From Pseudocitrobacter corydidari (GTDB lineage Bacteria > Pseudomonadota > Gammaproteobacteria > Enterobacterales > Enterobacteriaceae): DNA of 64,000 nucleotides. Made by a program: the position numbers and the translations under genes. Shown here one piece after another: positions 34,086-42,828 of the stretch (the first letter of the stretch is position 1; each line of letters starts with the position of its first letter). The notes beneath the pieces were generated by a model. The model was not told the origin of the DNA, made no database searches, and saw nothing but the letters and a program-made list of their open reading frames with translations. Where the stretch lies: positions 2,704,583-2,768,582 of the forward strand of contig NZ_CP087880.1 in NCBI RefSeq assembly GCF_021172065.1, given 5' to 3'.

Positions 34086-35176
34086 CAGATAACCACCAGT
34101 TCTGCGTCGAGTGCACCGGCTTCATGCAGTGCCTGAAGGATGGCCATTGTGTCGTCCGGGGCTGCGCCTAAACTGTTGATGGTGTTAACAATACTGCGCA
34201 GATTTGTCCCCGCAGAAATCATCACCATTTGACCGTTGCCCCGGTTGACGTTAACGTCGCTTTCAGGCGTCACTACGGTTTGCCCCTGGCTGAATGCGCC
34301 AGGCTGGCTGACGTTAGACGATTCACGGATAGTCACGGTCAGGTTACCGTGAGAAACCGCCGCTGCACGCACTACCACACCATCGCCGATGACAACCGTA
34401 CCGGTACGGGCGTTGAACACTACACGAGGCGGCTGTTTACCGGCATTAATTTGCACATCTTCAAGCGTGGACATAAACGCCACGCGATCGCCCGCGCTCA
34501 TCGGTGCGCGAACGGCAACATTGGTGGCGCTCTGTGCAGTAGCCGTACCTGAACCAAACGCACTATTCAGAGCAACCGCGACGCTATTGGCGGTTTTAAA
34601 GCTGGGTCGTTTCAGGTTTAACATCACCATCGGTTCCTGCTGAAAATCGCTCGGCACTTCACGCTCGACGGAACCGCCATTCGGTACACGGCCAACGGTC
34701 GGAGTGTTGATGGTCACGCTGGAGCCGCTGTTGCCCTCCGCTTTCATGCCGCCCACGACCACGTTGCCCTGCGCCAGCGCATATACTTCACCGTCCGCAC
34801 CGCGCAACTGTGTCAACAACAGCGTGCCGCCGCGCAGACTTTTCGCATCCCCAATGGAGGAAACGGTCACATCAATGCTCTGCCCACGCGCATAGCCCGG
34901 TGGAAGAGTGGCGCTGATTGCCACTGCCGCGACGTTTTTCACCTTCGGATCGATTTTCGTCGGGAGTTGCACACCAAACTGGCGCAGCATATTGGTCACC
35001 GACTGGCTGGTGAATTTAACCTGGTTTTTATCACCGGTTCCGTCGAGGCCCACAACCAGGCTGTAGCCCACAAGCTGGTTGCCACGCACGCCCTGAATAT
35101 CCACCACGTCACCCAGACGCTGAGCCGTTGCGCCCAGACTCCAGACAAGCAGAATAAAAAGTGCCAGTTTACGCAT
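34085..35176 (-). CDS. lfgI: P-ring protein LfgI (FlgI)
   Basis: The 363-residue secreted protein has a signal peptide ([19 protein letters not shown]), then [20 protein letters not shown] and [11 protein letters not shown], which are FlgI hallmarks, and [17 protein letters not shown]. It forms the periplasmic ring around the rod in the peptidoglycan layer. I take 35176 rather than the ATG at 35188, because GGAG lies 6 bp before 35176 and the signal peptide starts there. Confidence 0.95.
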   Translation of the reverse strand: MRKLALFILLVWSLGATAQRLGDVVDIQGVRGNQLVGYSLVVGLDGTGDKNQVKFTSQSVTNMLRQFGVQLPTKIDPKVKNVAAVAISATLPPGYARGQSIDVTVSSIGDAKSLRGGTLLLTQLRGADGEVYALAQGNVVVGGMKAEGNSGSSVTINTPTVGRVPNGGSVEREVPSDFQQEPMVMLNLKRPSFKTANSVAVALNSAFGSGTATAQSATNVAVRAPMSAGDRVAFMSTLEDVQINAGKQPPRVVFNARTGTVVIGDGVVVRAAAVSHGNLTVTIRESSNVSQPGAFSQGQTVVTPESDVNVNRGNGQMVMISAGTNLRSIVNTINSLGAAPDDTMAILQALHEAGALDAELVVI

Positions 35177-35187
35177 CACGGACTCCA

Positions 35188-35853
35188 TTAAATCGGGAAC
35201 AGCGGGTGGTTAAAGAAGCGCGTCAACCAGCCCGCGGAGTTCGCATCACTCAGCGCACCGCGACCCGCATAAGAGATACGGGCGTTGGCGATACGCTGGG
35301 AAGAAACAGAGTTGTCGCGCTCAACATCATCGGCGCGTACCAGCCCCGTAACCCGCATATATTCATCACCCTGGTTTAGGGTCAGCCACTTTTCACCGCG
35401 TATCGCCAGAATGCCATTCGGCAGCACCTTGTAGACCGCAACAGTAATCGCACCGCGCAGGCTGTTTTGCTGCTGTGAGGTGGCATTACCGTTGAAGTTA
35501 CGGTTTCCGTCGATAGATGCCGAGAGTTTATCTACCGAGTGCCCGAACGCTTCCGGAATACCGAGCGACACATCATTCTTTTTGCCGAAGTTGGTCTTCG
35601 CCTGCTTACTGGCCTGCGTGGACTCATCGAGTTTAACGGTCAGAATATCGCCCACGCGGTAGGCACGGCGATCCTGAATCAGCGACCAGTTATAGCCACT
35701 GTTATATAAACCACCGCCGCGCACCTGTGTTTCAGGCATCACGATATCTTCAGGCGGCGCATAGGCCGCATCGTCTTTTTTCACCAGCAACGCCGGGCTT
35801 TCACAGCCCGACAAAAACAGTGCCAGCAAACCGATTACTAACTGCTTTTTCAT
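35188..35853 (-). CDS. lfgH: L-ring lipoprotein LfgH (FlgH)
   Basis: The 221-residue lipoprotein has lipobox LSGC (Cys18) and FlgH motifs ([61 protein letters not shown] in part). It forms the outer-membrane ring of the basal body with the P-ring. The gene lies between lfgG and lfgI in the standard rod-ring order. Confidence 0.95.
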   Translation of the reverse strand: MKKQLVIGLLALFLSGCESPALLVKKDDAAYAPPEDIVMPETQVRGGGLYNSGYNWSLIQDRRAYRVGDILTVKLDESTQASKQAKTNFGKKNDVSLGIPEAFGHSVDKLSASIDGNRNFNGNATSQQQNSLRGAITVAVYKVLPNGILAIRGEKWLTLNQGDEYMRVTGLVRADDVERDNSVSSQRIANARISYAGRGALSDANSAGWLTRFFNHPLFPI

Positions 35854-35880
35854 TACGCTTTCACTTTACGGCCCGGTCGA

Positions 35881-36666
35881 TTACATCGACTGGGTGACAA
35901 ACTTCAGCATGTCATCGGCGGCAGAGACCATTTTGGCGTTCATCTCATATGCGCGCTGAACGGTGATCATATCCACCATCTCTTCGACGACCTGCACGTT
36001 GGAGCCTTCAAGCGACCCCTGCTCCAGTTGACCAAACGCCTCTTCGCCAGGCACACCTTCCACCGCCTCACCGCTGGCGGCGGTTTCGCGATAAAGGTTG
36101 CCACCGATCGCTTCCAGTCCGGCCGGATTGACAAAGTTCACCAGTGTCAACTGACCCAGTTCAACCGGATCGGTCTCGCCGGCAACGGTCGCAGTGATGG
36201 TGCCGTCTTTACCGATTTGCAGATCTTTCACGTTTTCCGGCAGTTCAATCTGCGGAACCAGCGGTAATCCGGCGGCATTGGTCAGAACGCCATCCGGCGT
36301 TTTCTGGAAATTACCAGCACGGGTATAGCCAATATCACCATTGGGCATTTCAACCTGAAAGAATCCCTGCCCGGTGATCGCCACATCCAGTGCCTGCTCG
36401 GTATTTTGAATACTGCCGACGGTGAACTCTTTTTGTGTGCCGACAATCTTCACCCCGGTTCCGTACTGAATACCGGTCGGTGCAACGTTGTTCTGATCCA
36501 GCTGGCCACCCGGCGTGCGCTGATTCTGATAAAACAGATCGGCAAACATCGCGCGATCGCGCTTAAACCCGGTGGTGTTCACGTTCGCCAGGTTGTTGGA
36601 AATCGCGGTCATTTTGGCGTCCTGCGCCGCCAGACCGGTTTTACTGATCCACAATGCGGGATTCAT
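35881..36666 (-). CDS. lfgG: distal rod protein LfgG (FlgG)
   Basis: The 261-residue protein has the N-terminal rod motif (NPALWISKTGLAAQDAKMTA, SNNLANVNTTGFKRDRAMF), the FlgG-specific region YQNQRTPGGQLDQN, and the C-terminal motif (VVEEMVDMITVQRAYEMNAK). It forms the distal rod through the P and L rings. GGTAGAGAG precedes the ATG. Confidence 0.96.
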   Translation of the reverse strand: MNPALWISKTGLAAQDAKMTAISNNLANVNTTGFKRDRAMFADLFYQNQRTPGGQLDQNNVAPTGIQYGTGVKIVGTQKEFTVGSIQNTEQALDVAITGQGFFQVEMPNGDIGYTRAGNFQKTPDGVLTNAAGLPLVPQIELPENVKDLQIGKDGTITATVAGETDPVELGQLTLVNFVNPAGLEAIGGNLYRETAASGEAVEGVPGEEAFGQLEQGSLEGSNVQVVEEMVDMITVQRAYEMNAKMVSAADDMLKFVTQSM

Positions 36667-36686
36667 CTCTCTACCTTCTCTTATTA

Positions 36687-37418
36687 TCAGGAGCCACGGA
36701 TCAGGCGGTTGCCCGCCGTCGCGAGGTCTTCTGCGGCCTTCATCATTTTGATCTGCGCTTCAAACTGGCGGTTCAGTGCAATGCTGGAAACCATCTCATC
36801 AATAGCCGAAACGTTGGCACTCTCCAGATGACCGGCGGCCACTACCACATCTTCATCACGTGGATTCACCGCCGCGTTGGTCACCAGAAATCCATCCGCG
36901 TTTTTGCTGAGTTCATTCGCCGCGACATTGACCAGTTTGACGCGATCGATATCCACGGGGGCTGTGATGTCACCATCATCAGGCACAATGGTGATCACGC
37001 CATCTTCACCGATACTGATGGAAGAGAACGGCGGCAGAATAATCGGCCCGTTATCGCCCTCAACCGGCAGCCCGTTGATCGACAATTCACCGTCGGCATT
37101 GACGTCAATTTGCCCGTTACGGGTATAGACTTCACGATTGCCCTGACTCAGCGCGATCAACCCATTACCCTTGATCGCCAGATCGAGGCTGCGCCCGGTA
37201 TCACGCACCGTTCCCGGCGTCATATCCACGCCGCCCTGAGCCGGTTGCGTCATGTAGCGAGAGGCGTAACCTTCGCCACTCACCTGCTGCGTCATCGCGC
37301 GCTCGAGATCGCCACGAAATCCCTGAGTGTTAACGTTCGCCAGGTTGTTCGCGTGGATCTCCTGCTGCGACAGCGTGCGGGATGCGCCGCTGACTGCGGT
37401 ATAAATCAAACGATCCAT
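36687..37418 (-). CDS. lfgF: proximal rod protein LfgF (FlgF)
   Basis: The 243-residue protein has DRLIYTAVSGASRTLSQQEI, HANNLANVNTQGFRGDLERA and ASRYMTQPAQGGVDMTPGTV, the FlgF pattern, and a C-terminal EMVSSIALNRQFEAQIK helix. It is a proximal rod component. Its ATG overlaps the lfgE stop by one base (TAATG). Confidence 0.95.
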   Translation of the reverse strand: MDRLIYTAVSGASRTLSQQEIHANNLANVNTQGFRGDLERAMTQQVSGEGYASRYMTQPAQGGVDMTPGTVRDTGRSLDLAIKGNGLIALSQGNREVYTRNGQIDVNADGELSINGLPVEGDNGPIILPPFSSISIGEDGVITIVPDDGDITAPVDIDRVKLVNVAANELSKNADGFLVTNAAVNPRDEDVVVAAGHLESANVSAIDEMVSSIALNRQFEAQIKMMKAAEDLATAGNRLIRGS

Positions 37419-38608
37419 TACACCGCCTGGAAGAGTGCGTTCATCATGCTGTCATTGGTGCTGATGACTTTAGTGTTCGCCTGATAGTTACGCTGCGCGG
37501 TCATCAGCCCAACCAGTTCAGAGGTCAGATCCACGTTCGACTGCTCCAGTGCACCCGCGGTGATAGAACCCAGCAGGCCGGTGCCCGGAGCGCCCGTCAA
37601 CGGTGCGCCAGAGCTGGCAGTTTGTGTCCAGGTCGTACCATCCTGAGACTGAAGGCCGTTAGCGTTGGCGAAGTCTGCCAGTACCAGTTGCCCTTGTAAC
37701 ATGCGCTCACCGTTGGAGAAGGTGGCGTAAACGCTGCCGTCAGAATCAATCGCCTGCCCGGTACGTTCGCCGGATGCGTACCCGCTGCCCTGGTTTTTGC
37801 TGACGGAGAAGTCGGAACCATACTGTGTCGTGCCGTTGTAGCTCAGATCGATAGACAAGCCCGCCGCGCCGGGAATATCAATATTCAGGGAGGTCAGGTT
37901 GGTCGGTTTGGTGAGCACGCCCTGTTCGGAGAAGGTCATCTCCTGGGTGCTGTTCGGGATTTCGCTGTCGTCCATGTAGTAATGCACTTCCCAGGTATTA
38001 TCGCCTTTCTTCACGAAATATTGGTTCAGCGTATGTTCACGGCCCAGAGAGTCAAAGATCTGGGTGGTGTAGCTGTTGTTGTAGGACGTATTGTCTTTCG
38101 GATCAAACGTGTCGTTTTCCGGTACGTCGGCATTAGCATCAAGGTTGGCGGTAAAGTCGAGGCTGTCCGTCGCTTTCGCCGGGATAGAACCGCTACTGAT
38201 GGTCAGATTACCCACGGTACCGACCTGAAGCTGGCCGTTGGCATCGACAGGATAGCCCTGCAAATACATGCCCAGGTTATTGATAAGATTGCCGCTGCTG
38301 TCAGTACCAAAATAGCCCGCACGGCTGTAAGCCGTCGTGCCTGCACTGTCGCGAACCACAAAGAAACCGTTACCGTTAATTGCCAGGTCAAGCGCATTGC
38401 CGGTGGAAGCAATACTTCCGCCTTTGGTAATGCTCTGGGTGACGCCGGAAACACCGACGCCCAGCGGCTGGCTTTCAGCATAGAGCGCGGAAAACTCGGC
38501 GCGGCCCGATTTAAATCCGACGGTCCCGGAGTTGGCGATATTGTTGGAGATCGCGTTAAGTTGTTCAGTTACGGCATTGAGGCCGGTAGTGGCAATATTA
38601 AAGCTCAT
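37418..38608 (-). CDS. lfgE: hook protein LfgE (FlgE)
   Basis: The 396-residue protein has the conserved N-terminus (MSFNIATTGLNAVTEQLNAI, SNNIANSGTVGFKSGRAEFS) and C-terminus (DLTSELVGLMTAQRNYQANT, KVISTNDSMMNALFQAV). It has the usual length for FlgE with D1 and D2 domains. It polymerises into the universal joint under the LfgD cap. Confidence 0.96.
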   Translation of the reverse strand: MSFNIATTGLNAVTEQLNAISNNIANSGTVGFKSGRAEFSALYAESQPLGVGVSGVTQSITKGGSIASTGNALDLAINGNGFFVVRDSAGTTAYSRAGYFGTDSSGNLINNLGMYLQGYPVDANGQLQVGTVGNLTISSGSIPAKATDSLDFTANLDANADVPENDTFDPKDNTSYNNSYTTQIFDSLGREHTLNQYFVKKGDNTWEVHYYMDDSEIPNSTQEMTFSEQGVLTKPTNLTSLNIDIPGAAGLSIDLSYNGTTQYGSDFSVSKNQGSGYASGERTGQAIDSDGSVYATFSNGERMLQGQLVLADFANANGLQSQDGTTWTQTASSGAPLTGAPGTGLLGSITAGALEQSNVDLTSELVGLMTAQRNYQANTKVISTNDSMMNALFQAV

Positions 38609-38642
38609 AAAAGTTCCTGTTTCGTCATCTCGTTAACCCGCC

Positions 38643-39320
38643 TCAGGCGCTGTTTTTCGAGGTTGTTCCAAACTGCGTAATGTTGTTGTAAGCAATGTCG
38701 CCAATGCCGTTGATGTTCAGTACGGTAGAGCTACCGTCGAGCGGGATACGCACGTTAGTGACTGTGCCGCCAACCTCAATCGGCACGGCCTCTTCGCCGG
38801 TATCGGTCACCACGCTCAGGGTATATTTCCCTTCACTCAGCCCCATTTCTGCCGGGTCGATGGTGAAATCCACCTGACCGGCATCCTGTTTGCCCAGCTC
38901 AATTTTGTGCTCAACACCCGCTGAATCTTTCACTATCACCGTCACCACGCCTGCGGCGTGTTCCAGCGTCAGACGTCCGTCAATCACTGTTTCACCGTCG
39001 CTGTTGATGGAATCGGCCTGCACCATGACATGCTGGCCCACCAAATTACCGGTGGTCAGGGTTTGCAGGTTGTCCATCAGCACTGAACTGTTCGCCATCA
39101 ACTGCGACATGGTTTCCATTGACTGCACCTGGGTGAGCTGCGCCAGTTGGCTGACATACTCTGTGCCATCGGTCGGGTTGAGCGGGTCCTGGTTTTGGAT
39201 CTGCGCCACCAGCAGTTGCATAAAGAGCGTATTCATGCCCGAAGCGGTGCTACTGTTGCTGGCAACGCTACTGTCGTAAGAGGTCGACTGAGCGTTACGG
39301 GTCGTGTTATCGACGTTCAT
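38643..39320 (-). CDS. lfgD: hook assembly scaffold LfgD (FlgD)
   Basis: The 225-residue protein has the FlgD N-terminal motif (NTLFMQLLVAQIQNQDPLNP, TDGTEYVSQLAQLTQVQSME) and Ig-like and Tudor-like C-terminal domains. It caps the growing hook and is lost when the hook is complete. It lies between lfgC and lfgE as in all flg operons. Confidence 0.95.
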   Translation of the reverse strand: MNVDNTTRNAQSTSYDSSVASNSSTASGMNTLFMQLLVAQIQNQDPLNPTDGTEYVSQLAQLTQVQSMETMSQLMANSSVLMDNLQTLTTGNLVGQHVMVQADSINSDGETVIDGRLTLEHAAGVVTVIVKDSAGVEHKIELGKQDAGQVDFTIDPAEMGLSEGKYTLSVVTDTGEEAVPIEVGGTVTNVRIPLDGSSTVLNINGIGDIAYNNITQFGTTSKNSA

Positions 39321-39322
39321 GC

Positions 39323-39748
39323 TTAAGCTTCTCCAAGTCGCAGCAGGCTTTGCTGCATGCTTTTCACACTGTTGAGAACTTCAACGTTGGTTTCAAAACT
39401 GCGCGATGCCGACATCATGTCGGCCATCTCTTCCACCACGTTGACACCCGGGTAGTAGACATAACCGTTGTCATTGGCCAGCGGGTTATAGGGTTCGTAG
39501 CGCTCAACGGCTTCACCACTTTCCACCACGTCCATTACCTGCACGCTTGCACCAGTCAGAGCGCGACTGTTCATGAGCTCATCATTTTTGTAAATCGCGG
39601 CGAACACCGGGCGGCGGGCTTTATAAACCCCCTCTTCGGTTGCTGCCGCGGTTTCTGCGTTTGCGAGGTTACTGGCGATGGTATTCAGTCGAACGGTTTG
39701 CGCCGTCATCGCCGACCCCGAAACGCGATAAATATCGGTAAAAGCCAT
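39323..39748 (-). CDS. lfgC: proximal rod protein LfgC (FlgC)
   Basis: The 141-residue protein has the rod motif (SGSAMTAQTVRLNTIASNLA, NAETAAATEEGVYKARRPVF) and FlgC features YPGVNVVEEMADMMSASRSF. Its length fits the family. It builds the proximal rod with LfgB and LfgF. Its stop lies 2 bp before the lfgD ATG. Confidence 0.95.
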   Translation of the reverse strand: MAFTDIYRVSGSAMTAQTVRLNTIASNLANAETAAATEEGVYKARRPVFAAIYKNDELMNSRALTGASVQVMDVVESGEAVERYEPYNPLANDNGYVYYPGVNVVEEMADMMSASRSFETNVEVLNSVKSMQQSLLRLGEA

Positions 39749-39771
39749 AATCCGTGATTACCTGCGTAGGG

Positions 39772-40122
39772 TTACTTACCTTCAATGGCCTGCTTCAGGC
39801 CCGTGAACTTCATATTTAAAAACGCCAGGCTCATCTGATAGTCCTGGGTGTTTTTGGCAAACTCTGCCTGCTCAACGTTCAACGATACGGTGTTACCGTC
39901 AGACGCGGGCTGATAAGGCACGCGATACATCTCCTGCGGCGTTGTCGATTGTGAAAAACTCCGCGATGAACGTTGCATCTCTGAGGCAAAATCAATATCT
40001 TTAGCCTGGAAGTTGGGGGTATCGACATTGGCAAGATTGGCTGCAAGCAACTCTGCTCGGGAAAGTCGAAGTGCTACAGCCTGTGGATGTACGCCCAATG
40101 CTCTGTCAAAAGTAATACTCAC
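39772..40122 (-). CDS. lfgB: proximal rod protein LfgB (FlgB), GTG start
   Basis: The 116-residue protein has LRLSRAELLAANLANVDTPN, then FQAKDIDFASEMQ and a C-terminal LAFLNMKFTGLKQAI helix, all FlgB features. The start is GTG at 40122 with AGGG upstream. It is the first gene of the lfgBCDEFGHIJ(KL) unit, with a sigma-54 promoter about 50 bp upstream. Confidence 0.94.
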   Translation of the reverse strand: MSITFDRALGVHPQAVALRLSRAELLAANLANVDTPNFQAKDIDFASEMQRSSRSFSQSTTPQEMYRVPYQPASDGNTVSLNVEQAEFAKNTQDYQMSLAFLNMKFTGLKQAIEGK

Positions 40123-40172
40123 AATTCACGCCCTCGTGATGCTAAACCTGCACTGATCTGCTCACCCTATTA

Positions 40173-40187
40173 GCAAAATCCGTGCCA
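40173..40187 (-). promoter_or_regulatory. sigma-54 promoter of the lfgB operon
   Basis: The minus strand reads TGGCAC-GGATT-TTGCT, matching the -24/-12 consensus and the lafB site. The distance to the GTG (about 50 bp) is the same as at lafB. The site lies in the divergent lfgA-lfgB region, and LafK is the expected activator. Confidence 0.9.
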
Positions 40188-40200
40188 AGGTTTTAACATC

Positions 40201-40983
40201 ATGATTCACAACGCTTTTATTAATAATTCTTTGCCTGGTGTGAAGCGTTACTTCCGCTTTGGCTTCTTGCCTTTCCTCCTGGTGTTTGCCGCTTCGACGA
40301 CTGCCAGCGATACCCGGCCAACCGCCCGTAAGCAGATTCATGTCGCCGTTCAGCGTCATGCAGCGAACGTTATCGCTCAGGAAGCAAAACGCCGTCAGTG
40401 GCCGGGTTATCAGGCGGAGATGAATCTGTTTATTCCTTCAGAGGTCTCACAGTTAGCCTCCTGCGCGCGCGCGCCTGCCGTATCGTTTCCCGATGGCGAG
40501 CGCCTCGATCTCAACCGCCTTCGCGTGGATGTCCGCTGTGACGGGCCACAACCCTGGGACATCGCTGTGACGGTGAAACCGGATATCTATCTTCCGGTGG
40601 TGGTTGCGCAAAATACGCTGGAGCGCGGGCATCTTCTCTCCCCTGATGACGTATCGATAAAAAAACTCAACATCAGCAATCTGCGCGGCAACTATCTGAC
40701 CAACCCGGACGATGTGATGGGGCTGACAGTGAAACGTCGCGTCCGTGAGCGTCAGGCCATCGCCCTGACGCAACTGGAATCGCCGGTGCTGGTTGAACGC
40801 GGTCAGCGCGTCATGATGATTGCCGAGCAGGGCGGCGTGGAAGCACGCACCCTGGGCGAAGCCATGAAAAAAGGGCGTAAAGGGGAAGTGATCAAAGTGA
40901 AAAATGAGAGCAGTGCACGCATTGTGAGCGCCATTGTTACTGAAAGTGGCGTAGTAAAAATGATCTACGCCAGCGGACGCTAA
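40201..40983 (+). CDS. lfgA: P-ring assembly chaperone LfgA (FlgA)
   Basis: The 260-residue protein has a signal segment (YFRFGFLPFLLVFAASTTAS), so it is periplasmic, and a C-terminal SAF/FlgA domain (VVVAQNTLERGHLLSPDDVS, VKRRVRERQAIALTQLE, GEVIKVKNESSARIVSAIV). FlgA helps the P-ring protein assemble around the rod. It is divergent from lfgB and followed by lfgM. AAGG precedes the ATG by 10 bases. Confidence 0.94.
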   Translation: MIHNAFINNSLPGVKRYFRFGFLPFLLVFAASTTASDTRPTARKQIHVAVQRHAANVIAQEAKRRQWPGYQAEMNLFIPSEVSQLASCARAPAVSFPDGERLDLNRLRVDVRCDGPQPWDIAVTVKPDIYLPVVVAQNTLERGHLLSPDDVSIKKLNISNLRGNYLTNPDDVMGLTVKRRVRERQAIALTQLESPVLVERGQRVMMIAEQGGVEARTLGEAMKKGRKGEVIKVKNESSARIVSAIVTESGVVKMIYASGR

Positions 40984-40999
40984 AAAAAGGCAAAGGAGG

Positions 41000-41028
41000 T
41001 TTAAGTTTGCCTGACAACTGGCCGCTCT
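41000..41028 (+). promoter_or_regulatory. sigma-28 (LafS) type promoter of lfgM
   Basis: The plus strand reads TTTAAGTT-N13-GCCGCTCT, i.e. TAAG-N15-GCCG, 87 bp before the lfgM ATG. A FliA-type promoter at flgM is also known in Salmonella and gives feedback on the anti-sigma factor. Confidence 0.75.
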
Positions 41029-41115
41029 TACTCAGTGAGGGCATCGGAAGCCTCTCTTCCGCCAGGCAGGATTCGTCAGCAACCCATTCCAAAAAATGAA
41101 AAAGAGAGCGTAGCG

Positions 41116-41388
41116 ATGAAAGTAGCAGCAACTCAATACAACCTGGCAAGCGCCATCAACAAAGCCAGCGCCACCGAGCAGACCCGTACTGTCGCGCAGG
41201 AAGGCAATAAAATTGAACGCAGTGCCGCTGTTGATCCGGTGCTTGGCAATGCGCAGTCTCAACTGGCCGCCCTGCCGGACGTTGATATGGCACGCGTGGC
41301 GGAGATGAAAGATGCCATCAGCAGCGGCAAAATCGCCATTAATCTCGATTCGTTAACCGAGTCGATGCAGAAATATTTCCAGAGGTAA
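41116..41388 (+). CDS. lfgM: anti-sigma-28 factor LfgM (FlgM)
   Basis: The 90-residue protein has the FlgM C-terminal sigma-binding motif (RVAEMKDAISSGKIAINLDS, LTESMQKYF). It would hold LafS inactive until hook completion lets it be exported. I start at 41116, since the upstream in-frame extension has no family match; GAGAG is nearby. A LafS-type promoter lies upstream. Confidence 0.93.
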   Translation: MKVAATQYNLASAINKASATEQTRTVAQEGNKIERSAAVDPVLGNAQSQLAALPDVDMARVAEMKDAISSGKIAINLDSLTESMQKYFQR

Positions 41389-41390
41389 TT

Positions 41391-41828
41391 ATGACTAACG
41401 CTGCCCAAAGCGTTAAAACCCTGATTCAGGGCATGGCTGCAGATCGCCAGCACTATCATGCCCTGACCGAACTGCTTGAAGCACAGCGCGAACACATTAT
41501 CGCCCGCCGCGCCGTCGAACTGGATGCATTGAATATACAGGTGATGGAACGCTATCAACAGCTTTCCGCAAACAGCCAACAGCGCTACCGCCTGTTACAT
41601 CAGCTCGCTATTCCGGCGACAGCGGAAGGAATGCTGTCGCTGATTTCCCGTCTTCCCGCCTCTCACCGCACGTCAGTATCAACGCTGTGGCAGGAACTGC
41701 AACAGCAGGCCGCCCACTGTTTATCCGCCAATGAATACAATGGTTCGCTGATGAGTATGCAGCAGGAGATTTTGCTGAATATGCTAAATGCGAGTGAGCC
41801 GGAGAACTGGCTGTATCAGCAGGGATGA
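41391..41828 (+). CDS. lfgN: FlgN-like export chaperone LfgN
   Basis: The 145-residue helical protein follows lfgM by 2 bp and has FlgN-like features (LIQGMAADRQHYHALTELLE, AQREHIIARRAVELDALNI). FlgN binds FlgK and FlgL (here LfgK, LfgL) for export. AGAGGTAATT is the ribosome site. A strong hairpin follows the stop. Confidence 0.88.
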   Translation: MTNAAQSVKTLIQGMAADRQHYHALTELLEAQREHIIARRAVELDALNIQVMERYQQLSANSQQRYRLLHQLAIPATAEGMLSLISRLPASHRTSVSTLWQELQQQAAHCLSANEYNGSLMSMQQEILLNMLNASEPENWLYQQG

Positions 41829-41841
41829 TGGAAAAAGTGAA

Positions 41842-41864
41842 GTCCTCTCCCGACGGGAGAGGAC
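41842..41864. terminator. bidirectional hairpin between lfgN and the FliB-like gene
   Basis: A perfect 10-bp stem (GTCCTCTCCC / GGGAGAGGAC) with a GAC loop separates convergent genes. Its core repeats that at 17449-17473. Confidence 0.7.
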
Positions 41865-41869
41865 GACTC

Positions 41870-42802
41870 CTACAGTAACGATAGCCCACACAGCAGGTTG
41901 TAATCCGCCGAGTTCTGACGTTTAGCCGGTAAAGGATCCTGCTGCATCCACTCCTCCAGCGCACTTACCAGCATAGCCACCGTGTCTGGGGTGAGTTCAC
42001 CGTACAACGCACAAATCATTTTGATGCGGAACACATAACGCGTCAGACGCAGGAAAGTCTCGCCATAATTATCACCGTCAAACCCTGGAAATACGGTGTG
42101 ATAGAGCTGATAAATCACGGCGTTATTCAGTATCCACGGCTGTTCATTAAACAACGCCATCGCCTGCCATTGTGCATTCAGCGCCTGATGATGCTCCGCG
42201 AGGCGTGATGGCGACATTATCGCCAGCTCACTCAGTTTCAAAGCCATCGCCATTTTCCCCGCCATCGGCAGATCCAGATTCAGGCGGATTGCGCCCATCT
42301 CTTTCAGCGCCGCCAGTTGGTTTTCGACAATGGTAGGCAGTAGCGCAAATTGTTGCGCCAGCACGCCCTGATCCGCCAGCCCAGAAAGCTGTTCCCCTAT
42401 CGACACCAGTTGCACCGGGTCCTTCGTGCCGTTGTCGTGATACTGCTGTGCTTTACTTAACAACACACCCATCGCATAAAGACGCTCTTCCAGCGACAGC
42501 GACGGGTGAATAGCCAGATTAATGCATTGCTGATTCAACGTTTTGTGCCACGCTGAAAGCAGGGTTTCACCCTCAACGGGTTTGTGCGATGTGTGCAGCA
42601 CAAAGGCTTCCGGGTTAAGCAATGCTTCGCGCGCCGCTGTTTCACAGGCGATATTCAGGCTTTCCCGCTGCTGATTCTTCAGTTTGATACTGACAAAGGG
42701 GAAACCCTGACGCGCGTTACGGCATGCCAGGCAAGTGCAGGCGGTATCCCGCGCCGCAAAGCGTTTTACATATTCAGGTTGATAATGTTCGATCGGTTCC
42801 AT
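41870..42802 (-). CDS. shortened FliB-like flagellin lysine N-methylase homologue
   Basis: The 310-residue protein resembles FliB in its C-terminal half: LFNEQPWILNNAVIYQLYHT and VFPGFDG parallel the RPWLLNNFLHYRFYH segment of Salmonella FliB. The N-terminal cluster is reduced to Cys22, Cys24, Cys27 and Cys53; the middle Cys-rich stretch of about 400-residue FliB is missing. FliB methylates surface lysines of flagellin and is reported to use a 4Fe-4S cluster, so loss of cysteines questions activity. Flag-2 loci carry a gene I recall as lafV at this place. It closes the lafK-lfiE-to-J transcription unit. Confidence 0.68.
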   Translation of the reverse strand: MEPIEHYQPEYVKRFAARDTACTCLACRNARQGFPFVSIKLKNQQRESLNIACETAAREALLNPEAFVLHTSHKPVEGETLLSAWHKTLNQQCINLAIHPSLSLEERLYAMGVLLSKAQQYHDNGTKDPVQLVSIGEQLSGLADQGVLAQQFALLPTIVENQLAALKEMGAIRLNLDLPMAGKMAMALKLSELAIMSPSRLAEHHQALNAQWQAMALFNEQPWILNNAVIYQLYHTVFPGFDGDNYGETFLRLTRYVFRIKMICALYGELTPDTVAMLVSALEEWMQQDPLPAKRQNSADYNLLCGLSLL

Positions 42803-42828
42803 CGTGCTCTCTCAGGGGCGTCATCTGT

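Noticed and set aside
40123..40200. Sigma-54 promoter facing lfgA
   Set aside because: CTGCACTGATCTGC on the plus strand lacks the GG-N10-GC core. The good site there faces lfgB.
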